The notes below the pieces were generated by a model, which made no database searches, was not told the origin of the DNA, and saw only the letters and a list, made by a program, of their open reading frames with translations. 64,000 nt of DNA from Lachnospiraceae bacterium UBA3282. GTDB taxonomy: Bacteria > Bacillota > Clostridia > Lachnospirales > Lachnospiraceae. Below, one piece after another: positions 9,655 to 17,669 of the stretch. The position numbers and the translations under genes are program-made. How positions within the stretch are numbered: position 1 is the stretch's first letter; every line of letters begins with the position of its first letter. The stretch spans positions 33,852-97,851 of the forward strand of contig DETS01000103.1 of NCBI GenBank assembly GCA_002361735.1. The letters are read 5' to 3'.

Positions 9655-10887
9655 ATGAAAAAAAACTGCTGTAGATTTTGTGGAAATCCAATAGAGACCA
9701 GTATGGTCGATCTGGGATTATCGCCGATTGCAAACGAGTACATAGAAAAAGAGAATCTGGATGCGGGGCAGTATTATTATCCGTTAAATGTGCTGGTATG
9801 TGAAAAATGTCATCTGGTTCAAGTGGCAGAATATAGAAGTCCGGAAAATATATTTGTTGATTATAAGTATTTCAGTTCGTTTTCTACAAGCTGGCTGAAG
9901 CATTGCAAAGAATATGTGGATATGATCGTGCAGCGGCTGAATTTGGACGAGAACAAAAAAGTTTTTGAGATTGCATGTAATGATGGATATTTACTGCAAT
10001 ATTTTACCCCTTATCATATTCCGGTATTGGGGATTGAACCTGCCGCAAATGTGGCGGATGCGGCAATAAAAAAAGGAATCGAAGTGGAAACGCAATTTTG
10101 GGGAAAAGAAACGGCGGTAAAGATATCGGAGAAGCACGGGGAGGCGGATCTGATCATCGGCAATAACGTGCTGGCGCATGTTCCTGATATCAATGGATTT
10201 GTAGAGGGACTGCGGCTGGCATTAAAAGATAGCGGAACGATAACGATGGAATTTCCGCATTTGTTAAGACTCATGCAGTTGAATCAGTTTGATACGATTT
10301 ATCAGGAGCATTTTTCTTACCTGTCTTTATTAACGGTGGAGAAGATTTTTGCGGAACATGAATTGAAAATTTATGATGTGGAGGAATTAACCACACATGG
10401 CGGCTCCTTGAGGATATATGCAGCACATAAGGATAACGGAGAATTTGAGAAAAGTCAAAGGGTATCCGAAGTGCTTGCGCAGGAGGTCCAATTTGGCTTG
10501 AGAGAAATGCAGACATATACGGCGTTTGCGGAGCGGGTGAAACAGATCAAAAGGGAGAGCTGCAAGCTGCTGATTGAAATAAAAGAAAAAGGAGGAAGCA
10601 TAGCAGCTTTTGGCGCGGCGGCAAAAGGAAATACTTTTTTGAATTATTGCGGGATTGGAAAAGAGTACATAGATTTTGTGGCAGATTCCAGCGTGGAAAA
10701 GCAGGGTCTGTTCCTGCCGGGAACACGAATACCGATCGTAAGCCCGGACGAGATCACAAAGCGAAAGCCGGATTATATCATATTACTTGCATGGAATCTG
10801 AAAAACGAGTTGGCGGAGTTACTGGCTTATACAAGGGAGTGGGGATGTAAGCTTATTACGTTTATTCCCGGAGTTGAAATATTCTGA
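9655..10887 (+). CDS. NDP-sugar C-methyltransferase (TylCIII/TcaB9 type)
   Basis: 410 residues with the three-part layout of sugar C-3 methyltransferases: a zinc-binding N-terminus (CRFCGNP and CEKCHL), a SAM fold (KVFEIACNDGYLLQYF, IIGNNVLAHVPD), and a C-terminal Rossmann-like domain (GGSIAAFGAAAKGNTFLNYC). These enzymes methylate C-3 of a 4-keto-6-deoxy sugar, giving branched-chain sugars. Next to rfbF it probably acts on a CDP-linked sugar. The C-terminal domain has the same style as the modules fused to many neighbours. The ATG follows GGAGAGG. Substrate is inferred. Confidence 0.88.
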   Translation: MKKNCCRFCGNPIETSMVDLGLSPIANEYIEKENLDAGQYYYPLNVLVCEKCHLVQVAEYRSPENIFVDYKYFSSFSTSWLKHCKEYVDMIVQRLNLDENKKVFEIACNDGYLLQYFTPYHIPVLGIEPAANVADAAIKKGIEVETQFWGKETAVKISEKHGEADLIIGNNVLAHVPDINGFVEGLRLALKDSGTITMEFPHLLRLMQLNQFDTIYQEHFSYLSLLTVEKIFAEHELKIYDVEELTTHGGSLRIYAAHKDNGEFEKSQRVSEVLAQEVQFGLREMQTYTAFAERVKQIKRESCKLLIEIKEKGGSIAAFGAAAKGNTFLNYCGIGKEYIDFVADSSVEKQGLFLPGTRIPIVSPDEITKRKPDYIILLAWNLKNELAELLAYTREWGCKLITFIPGVEIF

Positions 10888-10918
10888 TTGATGTCAAAAG
10901 GAAAGAGGAGAAGCATAC

Positions 10919-12022
10919 ATGATATTAAGAGCAAAGACCAAAAATTTATTCAGTGGCAGAGAGCTATCGGAAAGGCAGCAGCGAAACAGTAAATTGAATA
11001 TAGAAGAACTGGAGCAGGGAAGGACGATTCTGGAATCCTATCCGAGGAGGCTTGTATTTGAACTGACAAACGCATGTAATCTGAATTGCGTTATGTGCGG
11101 AAGAAATGCGGCGGATTTTAAGCCGACGGTATTTGACATGGATGTGTTTCGGAGCTTTGAGCCGCTTATGGATATTGTGGAGGAAGTTACGCTGATGGGC
11201 TGGGGAGAACCGACCATCCATCCGAATTTTATCGAAATGTTGAAGATCATCAATCGGCATGGAGCACGGAAATATTTTTGTACAAACGGAATGAATCTGG
11301 GCAAAATCAAGGAAGCGATATTTGATTATAATGTTGACGTATTTGCCGTAAGTCTTGACGGAGCGACGGATGAAACGAACAGCAGGATTCGGCGGGGTTC
11401 AAAGATAGAGCAGATCGTGGCTGACCTCAAAGATATCGTGAGGATCAAAAAGGAGAGGGGATTGCAATATCCGTGGATCAATTTTGTTTTTTGCGCCATG
11501 AGGTCTAATCTGGAAGAATTGCCGCAAATGGTAAGGCTGGCTGCGGAAATCGGCATAGAGGAAGTCAAGGTTGTGTATCTTACTGTGTTTGAGGAAAGTA
11601 TGTTGGAGGAATCTTTATGGGGACATGAGGATTTGATCAGGAAGGTCTTTGGGGAGACGATCCATTTGGCGGATGAACTTGGTATCGTGCTGAAACTGCC
11701 GCATTATATAGGGGAAGATGTGGCGGAAGATAAATATCATAAAGACTGCTTTGTGGCGTGGAGGGATTTTTTCCTGGGATCAGACGGTTATGTCAGACCG
11801 TGTATGTCAACGCCCATTCAGTTTTTCCCTTATGATACGGGGGCAGAATTTATGGAACTGTGGAATGCGCCGCAGTATCAGAAATACCGGGAGATCGTAA
11901 ACGACCGCAGCAAAATGGATGAGCCGTGCAAAAGATGTTATCAGTCGTCTCATTGTAATTGGAACAGAAAAGAATCTTTTATACAGGTGGGAGAGGAATT
12001 TTCCCCGACATGGGAAAAGTGA
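10919..12022 (+). CDS. Radical SAM protein with SPASM-type C-terminus
   Basis: 367 residues. The cluster motif is CNLNCVMC (Cx3Cx2C) near residue 53, followed by the glycine-rich LMGWGEPTIHP. A second set of cysteines near the C-terminus (DGYVRPCMS, PCKRCYQSSHC) indicates an auxiliary Fe-S cluster of SPASM type. Such enzymes start radical chemistry from S-adenosylmethionine: dehydrogenation, dehydration, epimerisation or C-C/C-S bond making. In a sugar locus it may modify an NDP-sugar or the glycan, but no substrate can be named. It overlaps the RfbC gene start by one base. Confidence 0.85.
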   Translation: MILRAKTKNLFSGRELSERQQRNSKLNIEELEQGRTILESYPRRLVFELTNACNLNCVMCGRNAADFKPTVFDMDVFRSFEPLMDIVEEVTLMGWGEPTIHPNFIEMLKIINRHGARKYFCTNGMNLGKIKEAIFDYNVDVFAVSLDGATDETNSRIRRGSKIEQIVADLKDIVRIKKERGLQYPWINFVFCAMRSNLEELPQMVRLAAEIGIEEVKVVYLTVFEESMLEESLWGHEDLIRKVFGETIHLADELGIVLKLPHYIGEDVAEDKYHKDCFVAWRDFFLGSDGYVRPCMSTPIQFFPYDTGAEFMELWNAPQYQKYREIVNDRSKMDEPCKRCYQSSHCNWNRKESFIQVGEEFSPTWEK

Positions 12023-12594
12023 TGGCAGTCGAAAAGGGAGAAAAAGTGGCGGATATTCATTTTGAACCATTGAAATTAAAGGGGGCATTTGTAATCGGGC
12101 ATATTTACAACCGGGATAACAGAGGCGGAAGCATCAAATGTTTTGAAAAACAATTATATGCCAGACATGGTATCGCGTTTGAACTGAGTGAAACGTTTGT
12201 CTCTGTTTCCCGAAAGAATGTCATTCGCGGGATGCACTTTCAGAGGAATCATCCGCAGGCAAAATTAGTCAGTGTATTGCAGGGGAGAGTTTATGATGTG
12301 ATCGTGGATCTGCGCAGGGAAAGCGCTACTTTTAAGCAGTGGGTGAGCGTTGAACTGAGTAGTGAAAATCACAGGGCGTTGTATATTCCTCAGGGGTTTG
12401 CACATGGTTTTGCGGCGTTAGAGGACGATACGATCATGCTCTATCAGATTGACGGGGAATACGATAGGGAATCGGATACCGGGATACGGTTTGACGACCC
12501 GAATCTTGGGATTAAATGGCCGTTTGACGCAAGCGAGGCAATATGTTCCGAACGGGATTTGGGATTGATGAGTTTCAAGGAATATCTGCCATAG
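12022..12594 (+). CDS. dTDP-4-dehydrorhamnose 3,5-epimerase family protein
   Basis: 190 residues from the ATG at 12022, which overlaps the preceding TGA in a TGATG arrangement; an in-frame ATG at 12010 is possible. RfbC-family signatures are NVIRGMHFQRNHPQAKLV (catalytic His), VLQGRVYDVIVDLR and YIPQGFAHGF. The family epimerises C-3 and/or C-5 of 4-keto-6-deoxy sugars. With a CDP-glucose pyrophosphorylase and no dTDP-glucose genes in view, the real substrate may be a CDP-4-keto sugar that has been C-methylated, so I give no rml symbol. Confidence 0.86.
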   Translation: MAVEKGEKVADIHFEPLKLKGAFVIGHIYNRDNRGGSIKCFEKQLYARHGIAFELSETFVSVSRKNVIRGMHFQRNHPQAKLVSVLQGRVYDVIVDLRRESATFKQWVSVELSSENHRALYIPQGFAHGFAALEDDTIMLYQIDGEYDRESDTGIRFDDPNLGIKWPFDASEAICSERDLGLMSFKEYLP

Positions 12595-12610
12595 GAACTT
12601 TGGAGGGAAA

Positions 12611-14533
12611 ATGAAATATATATCGAAAAAATATAATAATATCTATTGGTTTTTAATAGATGGCTTGCGCCCGGATTTTCTACATATCAATGGAGGCGAA
12701 GGCGAAAAGAATTTCATTGACCGGATGCTCGAAAAGGGGAGTCTGTTTAACAACGTGATTACGGCAGGAAGTGGTACGCATACATCGATGCATGCCGTTT
12801 TCTCTGCTCTTTTACCCTCCTATAACGGTGCGGTAGGGTGGGACAAGGAGACCCTGAGACAGTTCAGGCAGGATATTTTTACGCTTGCGGACTATTTTCA
12901 ATTGGCAGGATATGAAACGTTCCGATATGGAGATGCTCTTGGAGAAAAGGCAGTGCCCCTGTCGGGATTTAAGCGATGGGAATCCGGCGGCTATAAGTTG
13001 GAAAGGATATTAAGCAATACGGAACTGACGAAAACGGAACGACGTGATCGATTTATTGAGGAAGTGAATCTTTGCAGCAGATCTAAATTTGTCTATCATC
13101 ATTTACTTTTGTTACATGAGCTGAGTGGTAGGATGGGAAGATGCTGGTCGAGCGATGGTTATGCCCAAAATATCGAGGTGATGGCAAAAGAGTTTGAGAA
13201 AATATATTATGACTATGATATTGGGGAAAACGATCTTGTGATAATTTCGTCTGATCATGGCGTGATCCTGGATATGGATTATATCAAAGATAAGGCAGAA
13301 AACGGACATCGGCAGTATGAGCAGTCGGTGAAAGCCTTTTTTGCAATGATAGGAGAAGGCATCCCTTCACAGTGTCTTTCTCAACCCATCTCGGCGCTGG
13401 ATGAAAGTCCTACGGTCAGTCATTTAGTATTTGAGGGGGAAATGCCCATGCCGGGACAGGGGATCGATCAATATGATCATCTGTATGGCGGCAAATGTCA
13501 GGAACGTATTTTTTACAGGGAAGATGCTGCTTGGGGTGCAGCGTGGAAGTCATCGGAATCGAATTTGTTTTATCTGAGAGATGGAAAATGGAAATATGTC
13601 TATGGTACGCAGGATCCTCAAAGTGAATGGCTGATGGATCTGGAAGAAAATCAGGATTATGAGGTGAACCTGAAAGATAAGTATCCGGAAATTGCCGGGA
13701 AGTATCGTCAGATGTTGAAAGAGCAGTTTGACGGAGCAAAAAGCTATTTGTATCAGTCACCGTTTGCGTTTACCAAAGCAGATATCAATCCTGCTTTTTC
13801 TCTGATCTTAGATATCAAGGAGATAGAAAAAGTAACAATGGAATCCCTTTTGGATATGAGCGGTCCCTATTATGAACTGATCGTAAAAGAATCAGAGATG
13901 ACATTAGCGTACCGCAATCAATACAAAATGCGCTATGTGGACAGCTTCGATCCTGAGAAACTGCAGGAAAGCTGCCGGGGAGAATGGCTCGTATGGCTGG
14001 CGGAGAATGGGGAATGGTCGGAATACTTTTTGTCTGACTTATATCGCTATCTACAATGCCACCGGAACAGAAATGTAAAGATAAGAGGCGAACATTATGT
14101 GGCGGTAAGAAAAGAAGAAGTGAAAGATTTTGATGGCGATGTATTGTATGAAGAAAAACGGGTCAGAGATATTCGTTATCTGCATAGAGACGATATGGAT
14201 AAAAAATATATTCTCTTTGGATGCGGTTACCTCGGGAAGAAAGCAGTGGATTATTTTGGAGCCGCCAATGTAGCTTTTTTTGTGGATAATAATGCCGGTA
14301 TGACAGGACGGAAAGTATGTGGGAAAAGAGTGCTCTCTTTTGATGAGATGAAAGGGATTCATCAGGACTATACGATCATGATTACGACGAAGGCTGCGTA
14401 TGCCGCTGAAATTGGCAAACAGTTGGAGGACAATGGGATTCATGACTACCAGAGATTTGAAGAATACGAGAGACGTGAGCCGGATTCCTGCTGGGAGAGC
14501 GGGTATCGGGTGGTGAAAAATGAACACAAGTAG
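12611..14533 (+). CDS. Alkaline-phosphatase-superfamily (sulfatase-like) protein with C-terminal Rossmann module
   Basis: 640 residues. Residues 1-400 have the sulfatase/phosphotransferase fold: IYWFLIDGLRPDF (first metal Asp), GSGTHTSMHAVFS (Thr/Ser nucleophile position) and LVIISSDHGV (metal DH). The sulfatase C/S-x-P-x-R site is absent, so a phosphoglycerol- or phosphoethanolamine-type transferase or phosphatase is more likely than a sulfatase. I see no membrane segments, so it should act in the cytoplasm. From about residue 530 a Rossmann module follows (YILFGCGYLGKKAVDYFG, FFVDNNAGMTGRK), very like those in the proteins at 2063 and 14651. The substrate is unknown; the phosphonate genes downstream make transfer of a phosphonate-linked group conceivable. 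Confidence 0.72.
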   Translation: MKYISKKYNNIYWFLIDGLRPDFLHINGGEGEKNFIDRMLEKGSLFNNVITAGSGTHTSMHAVFSALLPSYNGAVGWDKETLRQFRQDIFTLADYFQLAGYETFRYGDALGEKAVPLSGFKRWESGGYKLERILSNTELTKTERRDRFIEEVNLCSRSKFVYHHLLLLHELSGRMGRCWSSDGYAQNIEVMAKEFEKIYYDYDIGENDLVIISSDHGVILDMDYIKDKAENGHRQYEQSVKAFFAMIGEGIPSQCLSQPISALDESPTVSHLVFEGEMPMPGQGIDQYDHLYGGKCQERIFYREDAAWGAAWKSSESNLFYLRDGKWKYVYGTQDPQSEWLMDLEENQDYEVNLKDKYPEIAGKYRQMLKEQFDGAKSYLYQSPFAFTKADINPAFSLILDIKEIEKVTMESLLDMSGPYYELIVKESEMTLAYRNQYKMRYVDSFDPEKLQESCRGEWLVWLAENGEWSEYFLSDLYRYLQCHRNRNVKIRGEHYVAVRKEEVKDFDGDVLYEEKRVRDIRYLHRDDMDKKYILFGCGYLGKKAVDYFGAANVAFFVDNNAGMTGRKVCGKRVLSFDEMKGIHQDYTIMITTKAAYAAEIGKQLEDNGIHDYQRFEEYERREPDSCWESGYRVVKNEHK

Positions 14534-14627
14534 ACACGATCAAAACCAATTATTAGACAAATGGAATATGATAAGGAATCAGATACCGGGATTTGAGACT
14601 GATGGGTTTGAGGAATATGTATCGTAA
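14520..14627 (+). CDS. Possible 35-residue small protein
   Basis: A short frame starts with an ATG that overlaps the end of the preceding gene and runs 35 codons to TAA. It ends with WNMIRNQIPGFETDGFEEYV. It fills the 117-base gap before the LicD gene, so translational coupling would allow expression. I do not recognise it. It could be a remnant of a larger gene or have no function. Confidence 0.25.
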   Translation: MNTSRHDQNQLLDKWNMIRNQIPGFETDGFEEYVS

Positions 14628-14650
14628 AGAAGTTTTGAAAGGTGGGAGAA

Positions 14651-15865
14651 ATGGCGGCAAATATTATTTTATATGGCTGCGGAAACGTAGGAAAAGAGGC
14701 GCTGGAATTTTTCGGGGAGGGGGCTGTAGCTTATTTTTGCGACAGCAGAGCCGATTTGGCAGGGAAGCAAAAATACGGCAAAGAAATCATTCCATTGTCG
14801 CGGCTGGAGAAAATACATAGAGACCATATCTTGATTGTATGCACCATCATAAGTACGGCGGATGAAATCGTAGATATGCTGTGTGAAAAAGGAATAGAAG
14901 ATTTTCTGGTATATAAAGCAATTCCGCAAACGGTGTTTGAGAAGATGTCAGCGACTGACTTTTTAAGGGAATATTCTGCTCCGGAAAAAAGGCAGGGACT
15001 TTTGTGTGAGTATTATAAAGATCGGACAAAGAGACTAAAATATCAGCTTACTTATCTGAAAAAACATGCGGATATTACGACCTTGAAACCGGCGGTTGGG
15101 AAGCTTAGAGAGCGCCAGATGGAACTGATTGATTTTGCCAATGATTTTTTTGCATTTATCAGCGAGTTAAATATTAAACCCTTTCTTATTTCGGGAGGGC
15201 TGATCGGAGCAGTGCGGCACAAAGGATTTGTGCCGTGGGATGACGATTTGGATTTTGGTTTGATGCGGGAGGATTACAACAGGTTGATAGAGTTCTGTAA
15301 AAAAAATTGTGTTGTCTATATGTATGAAGGCATGTGGGAAGACTGGCGATCTCCGGACGTTCCGAAAGAGGATTATCCGCGGCTGTTTGAGGAGCATGAA
15401 AATGAATGGATCCTGGGGATTACGGTGGATGAAATTTGGATCGCAAAAGGAAATGCCTCTAAACAATATGAAATTTCATTTTGGGCACATGATTTCTATT
15501 GTGATGATTATTCGCTGGAAGAACATAACCGGTATCTGCAGTATATAAAGGAAAAACAGCTGGAAATTGGGAAACTGCCGGCAATCATGGAGTTTTTACA
15601 GAAAGAGATTGCGGAAAATAAGAATATCAGTAAAGTGCCGACCGGTAAGATACAGCCGGGTCTGGATAATGGAATATGGCATACGGTGCTTGGTAAAGGG
15701 CGAGGATGGATCAGGACGGAAGATGTACTGCCGCTGGTGAAATGTCCCTTTGAACAGACAACGTTTTTTGTGCCGCATAATCCGGAAAGATTTTTAGAGT
15801 ATGAATATCCCGATTATATGGAGTTTCCGAATGATTTGGGAATACAAAGGCACATGGAGATGTAA
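14651..15865 (+). CDS. Rossmann module fused to LicD-type phosphotransferase
   Basis: 404 residues from the ATG at 14651, which follows GGTGGGAG. Residues 1-100 are a Rossmann module (IILYGCGNVGKEALEFFG, YFCDSRADLAGKQ). From about residue 165 comes the LicD nucleotidyltransferase-fold core: FLISGGLIGAVRHKGFVPW directly followed by DDDLDFGL, with its metal-binding Asp residues. LicD enzymes transfer phosphocholine or other CDP-linked alcohol phosphates onto sugar hydroxyls of teichoic acids and capsules. Two kilobases downstream lie genes for a phosphonate and CTP transfer, so CMP-hydroxyethylphosphonate is a plausible donor. A CDP-pentitol from the operon at 25264 is another. Confidence 0.85.
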   Translation: MAANIILYGCGNVGKEALEFFGEGAVAYFCDSRADLAGKQKYGKEIIPLSRLEKIHRDHILIVCTIISTADEIVDMLCEKGIEDFLVYKAIPQTVFEKMSATDFLREYSAPEKRQGLLCEYYKDRTKRLKYQLTYLKKHADITTLKPAVGKLRERQMELIDFANDFFAFISELNIKPFLISGGLIGAVRHKGFVPWDDDLDFGLMREDYNRLIEFCKKNCVVYMYEGMWEDWRSPDVPKEDYPRLFEEHENEWILGITVDEIWIAKGNASKQYEISFWAHDFYCDDYSLEEHNRYLQYIKEKQLEIGKLPAIMEFLQKEIAENKNISKVPTGKIQPGLDNGIWHTVLGKGRGWIRTEDVLPLVKCPFEQTTFFVPHNPERFLEYEYPDYMEFPNDLGIQRHMEM

Positions 15866-15869
15866 TGTC

Positions 15870-17651
15870 ATGGGAAAGACTGATTTGGATAGCGTATTAA
15901 AGGAATATGGAGAATTACATGAACTGCTATGTGATTACGATCAGGAGCAGTGCTTTATCGATCGAATTTATTCTATCCTGCAGGATGTAATCAATGAACT
16001 GCCGGATGGTTCAAAAATAGGTTTCCGTCCTTACGGCGATCAGTCAGAATGGCTGCTGCAAAATTTTGATTTTAGTCGCGTGGAAGTGGTTGGCGTTTTT
16101 GACAGGTGTGTGGATTGCGATATTTGTCAAGGCTTTCCGGTTTATGAAATATCCAATGATCATGCGGATGAAGTAGATATTTTCATTATGACTTCCTACA
16201 ATTATCGACATGAGATTACAACGGAGCTCAGGAAGTCTGGCTGCAAGGTTTTGGATATTTATGAATCTTTGGAGCAGCGTGGAATCAGGCTGCTGTCTTC
16301 TCCCGAAAAATATCGGAAGGGAGCGCATAATATTTTGCACGCGTTTCTTACGAAATGGAAAAACGCAGATGAGGGTAAAAAGGAGGAGGCGTTTCGGGAA
16401 CTCCTGACAGCTGCCTGTGAAGCAAAAGATTTCTATCTGTTGGAGGAGCTGTGCAGAGACTCAGAGACTGAATATGAATGGGTAAAAAAAATAAAAGATC
16501 AGTACGAGCGATTACATGCCAGCCTAAGAGATGCGGTTGGAAAGAGGAGACAGAAAGATATAGTAATGTACTGGCTGGATGCGATCCCTCATCAATGGAG
16601 AACTTATTTTGCGGGACTGCATAAACTGGCGGAAACGGGATTGTGTTTTGAGCAGGCATATAGCTGCACACCTTACACGCATCAGGCGTCGCGCGCAATA
16701 TTTTCGGGACTGCTTCCGCTAAGTGATTGTGAGAAATCGTTAGAACAAATAGGAAGGGAAAACAGTGGACTGATTCAGTATTTAGAAGATAGAGATTATA
16801 AAATACGTCACATAGGACACGATGCGCCAACCTATGAGGAAGGCTGCCTGCAGAGGGAGTATTCAATGAATACCAATAAGGACACATCCTGTAATGACAT
16901 CTTGTGGCGGACAGTTTGTGAAATGATAGGAGCAGACGCACCGGTTTTCCTGATTGCGCATTTCGTGGTGGAGACACATCCGCCCATGCTTTGCGCGGCA
17001 TTGGAACAGTTGAATTATGTGGTTGAAGATCACAATTATCTGCCGCAGTTTCGGGTTTCCGCAGATTATATTGATAAGAGGGTCATGTATTATTATGGGA
17101 TTCTAAAGGGAAATGACCGGCTGCAAATTTTTATGAGCGATCATGGAGAACATACGACTAAGCGATTCCCGGACAGATATTGGAGTCAGCATAAACTTCA
17201 TGCCTGCTGCTTCGCAGTGGGGAAAGGGATATGTCCGCAAAGAGAGAAACGTATTTTTTTCTATACGAGATTTGAGCAGTTGATCAGGTGGATGATAGAA
17301 CCCGATCGAAATCGTTATGAAGACTGTCTTTCCGAATATGCTCTTTTTCAAGATACGGATATTTATTCGGAAATGCTGGCAAACCGGTTTATCAGGAAAG
17401 GAAGGGCGCAGTACGCCCTGGCGTATCGCGGCGCTTTGGATGGGAAATATAAGTATGCAGTCAATGCGATAGGACAGGAGTTTTTTTATCAAATAGTTGA
17501 TGATAAAGATATTGAGGTGAAGAAGGAGGATGCCCCTGAAATCTTTCAACGATTGATGGAACAAGCGGGCAGCGATTTCCCTGACCTGTCCGGGTATGAA
17601 AAATATAGATTTGTTCCGAGGCTTTATGAAGCGGCGAAAAGGGAAGGGTAA
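15870..17651 (+). CDS. Rossmann-like module plus alkaline-phosphatase-superfamily protein
   Basis: 593 residues from the ATG at 15870, five bases after the previous stop; GGAGATG lies upstream. The N-terminal 130 residues look like a degenerate Rossmann module (IGFRPYGDQSEWLLQNF, VVGVFDRCVDCD, IFIMTSYNYRHE). From about residue 230 a sulfatase-like phosphotransferase fold is seen: DIVMYWLDAIPHQW, SCTPYTHQASRAIFSGLL (Thr at the nucleophile position) and IFMSDHGEHTT. It is a diverged second member beside the protein at 12611. No signal peptide or membrane segment is visible. Candidate roles are transfer or removal of a phospho- or phosphono-group on a glycan intermediate. Confidence 0.7.
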   Translation: MGKTDLDSVLKEYGELHELLCDYDQEQCFIDRIYSILQDVINELPDGSKIGFRPYGDQSEWLLQNFDFSRVEVVGVFDRCVDCDICQGFPVYEISNDHADEVDIFIMTSYNYRHEITTELRKSGCKVLDIYESLEQRGIRLLSSPEKYRKGAHNILHAFLTKWKNADEGKKEEAFRELLTAACEAKDFYLLEELCRDSETEYEWVKKIKDQYERLHASLRDAVGKRRQKDIVMYWLDAIPHQWRTYFAGLHKLAETGLCFEQAYSCTPYTHQASRAIFSGLLPLSDCEKSLEQIGRENSGLIQYLEDRDYKIRHIGHDAPTYEEGCLQREYSMNTNKDTSCNDILWRTVCEMIGADAPVFLIAHFVVETHPPMLCAALEQLNYVVEDHNYLPQFRVSADYIDKRVMYYYGILKGNDRLQIFMSDHGEHTTKRFPDRYWSQHKLHACCFAVGKGICPQREKRIFFYTRFEQLIRWMIEPDRNRYEDCLSEYALFQDTDIYSEMLANRFIRKGRAQYALAYRGALDGKYKYAVNAIGQEFFYQIVDDKDIEVKKEDAPEIFQRLMEQAGSDFPDLSGYEKYRFVPRLYEAAKREG

Positions 17652-17669
17652 GGAAGGGAGGATGCAGAT

